DNA from: Desulfobacterales bacterium | Lineage (GTDB): Bacteria; Desulfobacterota; Desulfobacteria; Desulfobacterales; JARGFK01 | Length of the DNA: 61,797 bases | Reading direction: 5' to 3' | Assembly (NCBI GenBank): GCA_029211065.1 | Contig: JARGFK010000013.1 | Coordinates: 1 to 61,797, forward strand | Part shown: piece by piece, positions 38,896-46,988 of the stretch | Layout of the letters: every line of letters starts with the position of its first letter | How positions within the stretch are numbered: the stretch's first letter is position 1 | The notes under the pieces: generated by a model | Databases searched by the model: none | Told to the model about the DNA's origin: nothing | The model's input: the letters and a program-made list of their open reading frames with translations, nothing else | Program-made: the position numbers and the translations under genes

Positions 38896-39876
38896 TCAAG
38901 TTTTTTGCCGGTGTGCTTCAATCAGGGCGGGAATAAATATATTCAGATCTTCCACGATACAGATATCGGCGATGTTGAAAATGGCGGCATGGGGGTCGCT
39001 GTTGACCGCTACGATAAAGCCGGAGTCGCGCATGCCGGCCAGATGCTGGACGGACCCGGAAATGCCGCAGGCGATATAGAGTTTCGGGGAAACCACCGCC
39101 CCTGTCAATCCCACCTGGCGCCGGTGTTCGAGCCAGCCGGCAACGCAGATCCAGCGGGAGCCGGCCACGGCAGAGAGCGGAAAGAGGGCGGCAAGCGTGA
39201 AAATCAGCGCCAGGTTTTCCTTCTTGCCGACACCCCGGCCGGCGGACACGATCACCGGGGCCTGGGCAATTTCGCTTTCCTGGGCGGGTGCCTTCCGGGT
39301 TTCAACCGTGCGGATGCGTGCCTCTCCACCGGGTGTCTTGCGGATTTCAACCCGGCCGGGAGCGGCGGGATCTGCGCTCGACGGTTTGAAAAATCCCGGG
39401 GCAACCGTCAGAACAGCGGTTTTGGCTTGTACACAGATATCCGCCAGGATCTTGCCGTTGTAGAATGCCCGGGTAAACAGGATGCGCCCCCTATCTTCAT
39501 ATACCGATTCTACGCCCGTAATGCAGACAGCGCCCAATCGGTGGGCCAGACCCGGGGCAAAATCCATCCCCATGGGGGTCTGGGCGATGCAGACGTAGTC
39601 GGGATTCAGCTCCGACAGCAGCGGTGCAAGGATGTTTTTGTAAAGGTCGCCGTTATACCGGGGGCGGTTCGATTCCTGGACGGCCATAACATCCAGACCG
39701 GTTTTTGCGGCAATGAGATGGGCCATATCTTCGGGGTCGTTTCCCAGTATAAGGACCTTGATCGGCGCCGGCATCGCCTGCCGGAGTTCTAGGGCAAAGG
39801 CGATAAGCTCATAGGTTGCCGGCCTGATTTTTCCCTCCAGGTGTTCTGCTATAACGACAATGGGTCGCGTCATCAT
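38896..39876 (-). CDS. etfA: Electron transfer flavoprotein alpha subunit
   Basis: 326 residues. The C-terminal FAD domain is diagnostic: SAGRGVGKKENL, VAGSRWICVAGW, QVGLTGAVVSPKLYIACGISGSVQHL, IVAVNSDPHAAIF. The N-terminal domain (about 1-175) has the ETF alpha/beta fold. With EtfB it takes electrons from acyl-CoA dehydrogenases such as the one at 41711. A linker at about 175-205 is Arg/Thr-rich and longer than usual. It lies 7 bases downstream of etfB on the same strand. Confidence 0.96.
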   Translation of the reverse strand: MMTRPIVVIAEHLEGKIRPATYELIAFALELRQAMPAPIKVLILGNDPEDMAHLIAAKTGLDVMAVQESNRPRYNGDLYKNILAPLLSELNPDYVCIAQTPMGMDFAPGLAHRLGAVCITGVESVYEDRGRILFTRAFYNGKILADICVQAKTAVLTVAPGFFKPSSADPAAPGRVEIRKTPGGEARIRTVETRKAPAQESEIAQAPVIVSAGRGVGKKENLALIFTLAALFPLSAVAGSRWICVAGWLEHRRQVGLTGAVVSPKLYIACGISGSVQHLAGMRDSGFIVAVNSDPHAAIFNIADICIVEDLNIFIPALIEAHRQKT

Positions 39877-39883
39877 CCCTCGT

Positions 39884-40663
39884 TTAAGCCAGAAAAGACT
39901 TTTCTTTGAGTTTACTCAATAATTCCTGCGCCTTCTGCTGCGGACTGCCTTCAAGGAATCTGCCGAAGCGGGTTTTTTGGGGATATTTAAACCGGACGGC
40001 CTGTTGGAATGATTCCGGACGGCTCAGGGATGCGGCGGCGATGATTTCAAGATCCTGTCCTTTTGCGCGCAGGATATTTGAAAGGGACGGGTAGCGGGGC
40101 TTCTGTGCGCCGCTCTGGATGGTCAATACGGCCGGAAGGCTTAATGCCAGCAAATCCCGAAGGCCTTCGGCCGGCACGCGCTGGACGGACGCGGTTGCCT
40201 TGCCGGGTGTGATCCGGATGCCGACAACAGCGGTCACACAGGGCAGGGACAGGTGCTCAGCCACCAGCGGCCCCACCTGGCCGTGCAGTCCGTCTTCCGA
40301 CATCATGCCGCTAAGGATCAGATCATAATTTCTGCTGCGAGCGGCTGCGGCGACCCATGCGGCGACGACAGCGGGGACCGGATCGTTTTCAATGTCGGTA
40401 CAGATATGGATCCCGTGGTCTGCCCCCATGCCCAGGGCCCTTTTCAATACCGTTTCAGAACGCTTTGGTCCGACACTGATTGCCTCGATGCGTGTATCGG
40501 GAAACGTGTCCCTGATCAGAAGCGCCTCCTCCAGCGCCTGTTCATCATAACGATTCATCCGCAGCGGGGACAACGGGTCCGTTTGAATGGATTTCCCGTC
40601 CGGCGCAATCCGGACAGGCGCTTCGGATTCAGGTACGGGTTTTATGCATACAAGTATTTTCAT
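39884..40663 (-). CDS. etfB: Electron transfer flavoprotein beta subunit
   Basis: 259 residues. MKILVCIKPVPESEAPVRI, RMNRYDEQALEEAL, LKRALGMGADHGIHI and SGMMSEDGLHGQVGPLVAEHL are ETF-beta signatures (the last is the AMP/FAD-binding loop). Start at ATG 40663 fits the family N-terminus; an in-frame GTG lies 9 bases earlier. First gene of an etfBA operon, divergent from the histidine phosphatase and acyl-CoA dehydrogenase genes that it probably serves. Confidence 0.96.
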   Translation of the reverse strand: MKILVCIKPVPESEAPVRIAPDGKSIQTDPLSPLRMNRYDEQALEEALLIRDTFPDTRIEAISVGPKRSETVLKRALGMGADHGIHICTDIENDPVPAVVAAWVAAAARSRNYDLILSGMMSEDGLHGQVGPLVAEHLSLPCVTAVVGIRITPGKATASVQRVPAEGLRDLLALSLPAVLTIQSGAQKPRYPSLSNILRAKGQDLEIIAAASLSRPESFQQAVRFKYPQKTRFGRFLEGSPQQKAQELLSKLKEKSFLA

Positions 40664-40976
40664 GGCTGACACGAAATAGGCCCCTTATTCTACAGCCCTT
40701 TAGGCAGGTGAAAGATAGTTAGGGTATCACCATCTTTTTTTCAAGGAAAAAACGACCGCCCTCCGGATGGGGCGCATATTTATGGCAATAACGCTATTTG
40801 CTTGACACGATTGGCGGTGAAACCTTAAAATAAGATGTAAATGTAACGAGTAACAAGTGACGAGTGACCAGTCAGAAACAGGAAGTTCGAAGATCAAGCG
40901 GCTGGGAAGGTCAAGATATCACCACTGGTACCCCCGAACCCAGGACCCCTTTTCCCCTCTGTTTGAAAGCGGGTTT
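40664..40976. other. Divergent intergenic region (etfB / histidine phosphatase)
   Basis: 313 bases. Contains short ACGAGT-type tandem repeats (about 40846-40872). The frame that extends the phosphatase gene upstream to 40857 has no family-like sequence. No clear promoter identified. Confidence 0.45.
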
Positions 40977-41684
40977 ATGAGTGAAATTTATTTTATCAGG
41001 CACGCCCAGGCGTCTTTCGAAAACGATAATTACGACCAGCTTTCAGCGCTGGGCGTCCGTCAGTCGCAGATCCTGGGGGAGTATTTCAGGCGTTTGGGAT
41101 TGAAGTTTGACAGCGTCTATGCCGGCACCATGAAGCGGCAGGTCGATACGGCCAGAGAGGTGCTGTCCCGGATGCCGGAAGATCATACCGGGTTGAAGCT
41201 GCGCCGGGAGTCCGCTTTTGACGAATACGATTTTACGGCCATCCTCAAAACCCAGATTCCCTTAATGATTGATGAAGAACCCGCCCTTGGGGAGATTTTA
41301 GCCCGCAGGGCCGCTGACCGGCCGGCCTTCCAGAAACTGTTTGAGCGAGCGGTTACGAGGTGGATCAGCGGCCGGTACGATACCGGGGGCATAGAGACCT
41401 GGCCGGACTACGGCGCCAGAATCCGCGGGGGTATTCAGCAACTGATGAAAGCGGGCGGACCGCAAAAAAGAGCCGCTGTATTTACGTCGGGAGGCTGTGT
41501 TGCCGTGGCCGTGCAGATGGCGCTCGATATTTCAGACGTCAAAACAATTGAACTTTCCTGGCAGGTGCGCAACACATCCGTGTCCGTATTTAAGTATGGC
41601 AGCAGGGGATTGGGGCTCTTTTCATTTAATTCTACGGCCCATCTTGAAGCTCAGGATAGTGCCGATCTGCTGACTTACCGGTGA
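40977..41684 (+). CDS. Histidine phosphatase (phosphoglycerate mutase-like)
   Basis: 235 residues from ATG 40977. IYFIRHAQASFE is the RHG-type motif (RHA here) with the phospho-accepting His about residue 8; AGTMKRQVDTA holds the second Arg; AVFTSGGCVAVAVQ aligns with the usual second-His segment, but here Gly-Gly-Cys replaces the expected HGG. Small-molecule phosphatase or mutase activity is likely, with the altered motif leaving activity uncertain. It lies 26 bases before the acyl-CoA dehydrogenase, so it is part of the same operon and may act on a phosphorylated intermediate of that pathway. Confidence 0.82.
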   Translation: MSEIYFIRHAQASFENDNYDQLSALGVRQSQILGEYFRRLGLKFDSVYAGTMKRQVDTAREVLSRMPEDHTGLKLRRESAFDEYDFTAILKTQIPLMIDEEPALGEILARRAADRPAFQKLFERAVTRWISGRYDTGGIETWPDYGARIRGGIQQLMKAGGPQKRAAVFTSGGCVAVAVQMALDISDVKTIELSWQVRNTSVSVFKYGSRGLGLFSFNSTAHLEAQDSADLLTYR

Positions 41685-41710
41685 ACGATCGCTTTTAAGA
41701 GGAGGTTGCG

Positions 41711-42925
41711 ATGGACTTCAACGTTTCGGAACAAACCCGGACCATCATCGCGATGATGGAAGAATTTGTTGAAAAAGAGTTGATCCCCATGGAGCCGGAG
41801 TTTTTGCGGCGATCCTTTGCATCGATGGCGTCCGAACTGGAAGAAAAACGACGGATGGTCAGACAGATGGAGCTGTGGGCGCCCCAGCATCCCCGCGAAT
41901 TGGGCGGCATGGGTCTGGACCTGATGGATTTTGCCCTGGTTTCGGAGGCCCTGGGACGGACCCCGCTGGGCCATTACGTGTTCGGCGCCCAGGCACCGGA
42001 TGCGGGGAACATCGAAATCCTGCACCGCTATGGGACAGAAGCGCAGAAAGAAACATTTCTGAAACCACTGGTGGCGGGAGATATCCGCAGCTGTTTTTCC
42101 ATGACCGAGGTTGAAATGCCCGGCTCCAATCCCATTATGCTGGAGACCACCGCGGTGAAGGACGGCAGCGACTATGTCATCAACGGCCAGAAGTGGTATA
42201 CGTCCAGTGCCGACGGCGCCCGTTTTGCCATTGTCATGGCGGTCACCAATCCCGAGGCTTCGCCCTACCTCCAGGCCAGCATGATCATCGTTCCCACGGA
42301 TACCCCCGGTTTCAACCGGGTGCGCAATATATCGGTGATGGGGCATGAGGGCTCCGGCTGGGCCAGCCACGCGGAAATACTGTACCAGTCCTGCCGGGTT
42401 CCCCGGGAAAACCTGCTGGGGCCCGAGGGTCAGGGGTTTGTCATCGCCCAGGAAAGACTGGGACCGGGGCGGATTCATCACTGCATGCGATGGGTCGGAA
42501 TCTGTCAGCGGGCGTTTAAGCTGATGTGCGTCCGGGCGATGGAGCGCGTGATTGCACCCGATGGCCGCCCCCTGTCCAGCAAGCAGATCATCCAGGCCTG
42601 GATCGCCGAATGCGCTGCCGATATTCAGGCCGCGCGGCTCATGGTTCTGCATGCGGCCTGGAAAATGCAGCAGTATGGCGCCCGGGAAGCACGCCAGGAA
42701 ATATCCCTGATAAAATTTTTTGCAGCCAACATCCTGCAGAAGGTGGTGGACCGCGCCCTGCAGGTGCACGGCGGTCTGGGCATGACCGACGACACCATTC
42801 TGGCATTTTTTTACCGGCATGAGCGGGCCGCCAGAATTTACGACGGCGTCGATGAGGTTCATAAAATTTCGGTGGCCCGGCGGATTTTGCAGGATTTTGG
42901 AAACAGACCCCTTTTTCCCAACTAA
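41711..42925 (+). CDS. Acyl-CoA dehydrogenase (ACAD10/11-like)
   Basis: 404 residues. The flavin-binding motif FSMTEVEMPGSNP (about 126) and KWYTSSADGA (about 156), GMTDDTILAFFYRHERAARIYDG (about 355) near the C-terminus, and QVHGGLG (about 349) identify the fold. The start has AGGAGG before it. Immediately followed (11 bases) by an APH-type kinase gene. In ACAD10/11 those two domains are fused and handle 4-hydroxy acids by phosphorylation and elimination; bacterial LvaA/LvaC provides a split precedent. Electrons should pass to EtfBA encoded next door. Confidence 0.93.
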   Translation: MDFNVSEQTRTIIAMMEEFVEKELIPMEPEFLRRSFASMASELEEKRRMVRQMELWAPQHPRELGGMGLDLMDFALVSEALGRTPLGHYVFGAQAPDAGNIEILHRYGTEAQKETFLKPLVAGDIRSCFSMTEVEMPGSNPIMLETTAVKDGSDYVINGQKWYTSSADGARFAIVMAVTNPEASPYLQASMIIVPTDTPGFNRVRNISVMGHEGSGWASHAEILYQSCRVPRENLLGPEGQGFVIAQERLGPGRIHHCMRWVGICQRAFKLMCVRAMERVIAPDGRPLSSKQIIQAWIAECAADIQAARLMVLHAAWKMQQYGAREARQEISLIKFFAANILQKVVDRALQVHGGLGMTDDTILAFFYRHERAARIYDGVDEVHKISVARRILQDFGNRPLFPN

Positions 42926-42936
42926 AAGGAGGGCTG

Positions 42937-44004
42937 ATGGATTTTACGGACAAGGCCACATCCATTCGAAATGGAGAGTCCCTGGATCGGAAAAAGGTCG
43001 AAAGTTTTTTAAAAGACGCGATTCCGGGATTGAGCGGCGCGCTGGATATCCGCCAGTTTCCCGGGGGGTATTCGAACCTGACGTATCTGCTCGGCATCGG
43101 CGATCGTGAAATGGTTTTGCGGCGCCCCCCCTTCGGCACCAAAGCCAAAAGCGCCCATGACATGTCAAGGGAGTTTCGTGTTCTGACGGCGCTTTACCCG
43201 GTTTTTCCTTACTGCCCGAAACCCCTGGCATATTCAGAAGATCCGGCGCTGATCGGCTGTCCGTTCTATGTGATGGAGCGACTGAACGGCATCATCCTGC
43301 GTAAAAACCTGCCCGACGGCCTGACGTTAATGCCCCCCCAGGCCGACGCACTGTGCGATCGATTCCTTGATGTCATGGTGGAGCTGCACCGGATTGATTA
43401 CAAGGCGGTGGGCCTGGAAAATTTCGGCAAACCGGACGGATACATTTTTCGACAGGTTGCCGGCTGGAGTGACCGCTATCGGGCCGCCCGAACGGAAGAT
43501 GCCCCGGACTTTGAAACGGTGATGGCCTGGATTAAGGAAAACATGCCGGCCGATACAAAGCGACCGTCCATCATTCATAATGACTATCGTCTTGACAATA
43601 TCGTACTGGACCGTTTTAATCCTGAAAAGATCATCGGCGTGCTGGATTGGGAAATGGCGACAGTGGGGGATCCCCTCATGGACCTCGGCAATACCCTGGC
43701 ATACTGGGTCGAGCAGGATGATCCGGATGAACGCAAGGAAATCCGGATGACCCTTACGCATCTGCCGGGTTTCCCGACCCGGGCGGAAATGGTCCGCCGC
43801 TACCGGGAAAAATCCGGCCGGTCCTTTGAAAAGTTTGACTTTTATTATTGTTTTGGCATGTTTCGCCTGGCGGTCATCGCCCAGCAGATCTACTACCGGT
43901 ATTTTCACGGCCAGACCAAAGATAAACGTTTCGGGATGCTGATTTTTGTCGTCCATATTCTTGAGCGCGCTGCGGTTAAGGTGATGGAAGGGTCAAAACT
44001 GTAA
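42937..44004 (+). CDS. APH/choline-kinase-like phosphotransferase paired with acyl-CoA dehydrogenase
   Basis: 355 residues. IIHNDYRLDNIVLD (about 209-222) is the catalytic HxDxxxxN loop and GVLDWEMATVGDPLMDLG (about 231-248) the metal-binding segment. FPGGYSNLTYLLGIGDREMVLRR is the nucleotide-binding N-lobe. AGGAGGG precedes the ATG. By analogy with ACAD10/11 and LvaA it would phosphorylate the hydroxyl of a hydroxyacyl-CoA so the dehydrogenase-like partner can eliminate phosphate. The substrate is not apparent from sequence. Confidence 0.9.
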   Translation: MDFTDKATSIRNGESLDRKKVESFLKDAIPGLSGALDIRQFPGGYSNLTYLLGIGDREMVLRRPPFGTKAKSAHDMSREFRVLTALYPVFPYCPKPLAYSEDPALIGCPFYVMERLNGIILRKNLPDGLTLMPPQADALCDRFLDVMVELHRIDYKAVGLENFGKPDGYIFRQVAGWSDRYRAARTEDAPDFETVMAWIKENMPADTKRPSIIHNDYRLDNIVLDRFNPEKIIGVLDWEMATVGDPLMDLGNTLAYWVEQDDPDERKEIRMTLTHLPGFPTRAEMVRRYREKSGRSFEKFDFYYCFGMFRLAVIAQQIYYRYFHGQTKDKRFGMLIFVVHILERAAVKVMEGSKL

Positions 44005-44069
44005 CCTCCGGATAAAAAAATATGATGGACCGGTTGCAATCTGAAAAAAACAGCTTATATTAGCGGTGA

Positions 44070-44094
44070 GACCCCGCCGCCACCGGACGGGGTC
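44070..44094 (+). terminator. Intrinsic terminator after the kinase gene
   Basis: GACCCCG (44070-44076) and CGGGGTC (44088-44094) form a 7-bp GC stem with an 11-base loop, followed by GTTTATTTTA. It closes the phosphatase/dehydrogenase/kinase operon 66 bases after the stop. Confidence 0.75.
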
Positions 44095-44150
44095 GTTTAT
44101 TTTAGAAGATCGCATTTTAAAACGGGGGTCAAGAAAAGGAGACAGACACA

Positions 44151-44711
44151 ATGACGGATCGTTCGACTATTACGCTTTACAGCGGGGGGCACAAAGGCGC
44201 CGAAGCCGAGTTCGGGAAGCTTGCCGAGCAGTGGGGAATTCAGGAAGTTAACTATTCGTTTGACGGACACGAAGTCGAGCGCACGCGAGGGGTCCGGGTA
44301 TTGAGCCCGGCTGAACTCGAAAAGGGCAATGTCAGCATGGAGATTGTCTCCCTTCGCGTGGGCCGCAACTTTTCAAAGGCTGAAAAAATCCGGAAGGTGA
44401 TTCAGTCCATTTTTCACATGGTCAACAGCGGTTACTGCGTGATTGCCGTGGGTTGGATACAGCCGGACGGCACTGTCAAGGGGGGAACCGGTTGGGGGGT
44501 TGAGCTGGCAAAACTTTTTAACCGCCCGGTCAGTGTGTACGACCAGGACCGCAAAGGCTGGTTTACCTGGAAGGATAACAACTGGGTAGCCCAAAAGCCG
44601 CTGATTACCCATAAGACATTTGCCGGGACCGGTACCCGAAACCTGACCGATGACGGCCGCAAAGCGGTTTATGATCTTTTTGAAGCCTCTTTCGGACCCT
44701 CCCGGGGCTGA
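44151..44711 (+). CDS. Rossmann-fold SLOG/YpsA-like protein of unknown function
   Basis: 186 residues. ITLYSGGHKGAEAEFGKLAE (about 7-26) resembles the GG-x-x-GAE/D loop of YpsA, LOG and DprA proteins, which bind nucleotides or related ligands; GGTGWGVELAKLFNRPVSVYDQ (about 112-133; the segment continues to W) gives the second GG-x-G loop. The C-terminal LTDDGRKAVYDLFEASF is helical. AAGGAG precedes the ATG. The family's ligands include ADP-ribose derivatives and NAD+; which applies here is not known. It stands alone between two terminator-like hairpins. Confidence 0.65.
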   Translation: MTDRSTITLYSGGHKGAEAEFGKLAEQWGIQEVNYSFDGHEVERTRGVRVLSPAELEKGNVSMEIVSLRVGRNFSKAEKIRKVIQSIFHMVNSGYCVIAVGWIQPDGTVKGGTGWGVELAKLFNRPVSVYDQDRKGWFTWKDNNWVAQKPLITHKTFAGTGTRNLTDDGRKAVYDLFEASFGPSRG

Positions 44712-44753
44712 TCAGCCGTTTTCTCTCCATGTCATTCAATTTTTATAGGCGCT

Positions 44754-44781
44754 GCCGGAGGTCTGTATTGAGACCTTCGGC
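44754..44781 (+). terminator. Hairpin between the SLOG-like gene and SulP
   Basis: GCCGGAGGTCT (44754-44764) pairs with AGACCTTCGGC (44771-44781) with one G-T pair and a 6-base loop. No T-run follows; may end the upstream message or lie in the SulP leader. Confidence 0.5.
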
Positions 44782-44788
44782 CGGCCTG

Positions 44789-44804
44789 TTAAAATAACAT
44801 TCCG
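44789..44804 (+). repeat. 16-bp repeat TTAAAATAACATTCCG, copy 1
   Basis: The same 16 bases occur at 52003-52018. Beyond the core the next bases are also partly alike (GATCTC against TATTTC, then ATT). Here it precedes the SulP start by 38 bases. Confidence 0.45.
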
Positions 44805-44842
44805 GATCTCTTCATTCACTACCATCATTTGGGCGGTAAATT

Positions 44843-46987
44843 TTGGCGCAACGTATTTTTCCATTTTTAGAGTGGTTCCAGAATTACCGGTTCGACAGTT
44901 TCAAGTCCGATGCCGTTGCCGGGCTTACCGTGGCCCTGGTGTTGATTCCGCAGTCGATGGCCTATGCGCAGCTGGCGGGTTTGCCGGCCTATTACGGGCT
45001 GTATGCATCCTTTCTGCCGCCGCTGGTGGCGGCCCTGTTCGGTTCGAGCCGCCAGCTCGCGACCGGGCCGGTTGCGGTGGTTTCATTGCTGACGGCCGTG
45101 ACCCTTGAACCGCTGGCGACTGCCGGAAGCCAGGGCTATATCGCCTATGCCGTCATGCTGACCCTGATTATCGGCGTTATCCAATTCTCTTTGGGTATTC
45201 TGAGGCTCGGTATCGTCATTAATTTTCTCTCCCTCCCGGTCATAAACGGATTTACCAATGCCGCCGCCATCATTATTGCTTCATCGCAACTCCCAAAGCT
45301 CTTCGGTGTCGATATTGATAAAGCCCTGAATCACCTTGATACCATCGTCGGCTTATTCAAAGCCGTCGCCGCCGATACGCACGGACCGACCCTGATGATG
45401 GGGCTCCTGGCGTTTGTCATTATGTACGGCTTAAAGCGGCTGGTGCCCAGAGTTCCCGGCATACTGGTGGCGGTGGTTGTGACAAGCCTGTTGTCATGGG
45501 GATTGGATTTTTACCGTGAAACGTCGGTGGACTTGCCGGCGGTCCAATCCCAGGAAGTCAACAAACTGATACAGCTATACAACCGGGAGATGCTCTCGGT
45601 CCAGTCGCTTTCCAGCAATCGCAGCGAGCTGACCAGGGAGCTGAACCGGGCCGCGAAAACGCTCCATCCGCTCAAGGCGCTGGAGCTGAAACATCAGATA
45701 GCGGTCTTGACGCACCATGTTGATACCCAAAAAAAACAGGCGGCCGGCTATCGTGAAAAGTTGCGGGGTTTTTATCTTGCGGGTGTGCGCAGTCCCGGGG
45801 GAAGCCTGCTGTTATGGTTGAAAAATGAAGTCCCCCGAGACAGCCAAAGCGATGGCCGAACCTGGCGCATCCAAATAGACAAACAGACGATCCTGACCGA
45901 TTCCATCCGCTTAACGTCCGGCGGCAAAGTGGTAGGGTTCGTTCCGAAAGGGTTGCCGGCGGTTTCGTTCCCCCGAATGGAATTTCATACTGTGTTACAC
46001 CTGTTGACCTTTGCTGCGATCATCTCTTTGCTGGGGTTCATGGAGGCCATTTCCATCGCAAAGGCCATGGCAGCCAAAACCGGACAGCGAATCGACCCGA
46101 ACCAGGAGCTCATCGGGCAGGGCCTTGCCAACATTTTCGGATCCTTTACGAGCAGTTACCCCACTTCCGGGTCATTCTCCCGATCGGCCGTCAATCTGCA
46201 GACCGGTGCGATTTCCGGGCTCTCCGGTGTGATTACCGGGCTGGCAGTGGCCCTCGTGCTCCTGTTTTTTACGCCGCTGCTCTATTATTTGCCCCAGTCT
46301 GTCCTGGCGGCCATCATTATGGTGGCGGTCATAGATCTCATCAACATTTCAGGCTTCATCCATGCCTGGCAGGCCCAGTGGTATGACGGCGCCATCTCCA
46401 TCATCACATTTGTCGGCACACTGGTTTCAGCGCCGCACCTGGATCGTGGTATTTTTATCGGGGTGGGGCTGTCCCTGCTGGTATTTCTTTATAAAAGCAT
46501 GCGTCCGGCCACGGCCTCTCTGTCGCTTTATGACGATGAAGCGCTCCATGATGCCGTGACTTTCTGCCTGCAGGAGTGCCGTCTCATGGAAGTGGTCCGG
46601 TTCGACGGGCCTTTGTTTTTCGCTAATGCAACCTATCTGGAAGACCAGATCAATATGCATCGTCAAACCAAAAAAGAACTGAAACATATTATTATCTATG
46701 CCAACAGCATCAACGATCTGGATGCAACCGGCGAGGAGGCGCTGTCTTTAATCGTGGACAGGGTCCGCAGCGCCGGCGTGGATATTTCTTTTGCCGGCGC
46801 CAACCGGTCGGTCATGGCGGTTTTCAAACGCACCCATCTGCTGTTCAAAATCGGTGAGGACCACTTTTATCCAACGATCGAAAAAGCGATATCCGCGGTG
46901 CATGCCCAGACCCACAGTGAAAACGAAGAAAAAATGTGCCCCCTTACGACGGTGTGCCGTCTGCCGGGAAGCGAAAGCGAGGTTTAA
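44843..46987 (+). CDS. SulP-family anion permease with STAS domain and a large loop insertion
   Basis: 714 residues from a TTG codon. The SulP core begins DAVAGLTVALVLIPQSMAYA; FTSSYPTSGSFSRSAVN (about 434-450) is the anion-site motif of TM10, and a STAS domain (about 580-695) ends the protein. Between about residues 225 and 350 there is a hydrophilic insertion of roughly 125 residues with a heptad-like coiled-coil (NKLIQLYNREMLSVQSL, LKALELKHQIAVLTHHV) before the usual VGFVPKGLP segment. Ordinary SulP proteins have only a short loop here. Sulfate is the likely substrate but bicarbonate is possible. A cytidylate-kinase-like/REC gene starts 1 base after the stop. Confidence 0.92.
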   Translation: MAQRIFPFLEWFQNYRFDSFKSDAVAGLTVALVLIPQSMAYAQLAGLPAYYGLYASFLPPLVAALFGSSRQLATGPVAVVSLLTAVTLEPLATAGSQGYIAYAVMLTLIIGVIQFSLGILRLGIVINFLSLPVINGFTNAAAIIIASSQLPKLFGVDIDKALNHLDTIVGLFKAVAADTHGPTLMMGLLAFVIMYGLKRLVPRVPGILVAVVVTSLLSWGLDFYRETSVDLPAVQSQEVNKLIQLYNREMLSVQSLSSNRSELTRELNRAAKTLHPLKALELKHQIAVLTHHVDTQKKQAAGYREKLRGFYLAGVRSPGGSLLLWLKNEVPRDSQSDGRTWRIQIDKQTILTDSIRLTSGGKVVGFVPKGLPAVSFPRMEFHTVLHLLTFAAIISLLGFMEAISIAKAMAAKTGQRIDPNQELIGQGLANIFGSFTSSYPTSGSFSRSAVNLQTGAISGLSGVITGLAVALVLLFFTPLLYYLPQSVLAAIIMVAVIDLINISGFIHAWQAQWYDGAISIITFVGTLVSAPHLDRGIFIGVGLSLLVFLYKSMRPATASLSLYDDEALHDAVTFCLQECRLMEVVRFDGPLFFANATYLEDQINMHRQTKKELKHIIIYANSINDLDATGEEALSLIVDRVRSAGVDISFAGANRSVMAVFKRTHLLFKIGEDHFYPTIEKAISAVHAQTHSENEEKMCPLTTVCRLPGSESEV

Positions 46988-46988
46988 C

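Noticed and set aside
39660-39680. tRNA-like GGTTCGATTCC
   Set aside because: It lies inside etfA coding sequence and no cloverleaf surrounds it.
44731-44835. 30-codon minus-strand frame with EIRNVIL
   Set aside because: It overlaps a hairpin and the SulP leader, lacks a ribosome site; the similarity with 52003 is explained by a DNA repeat.
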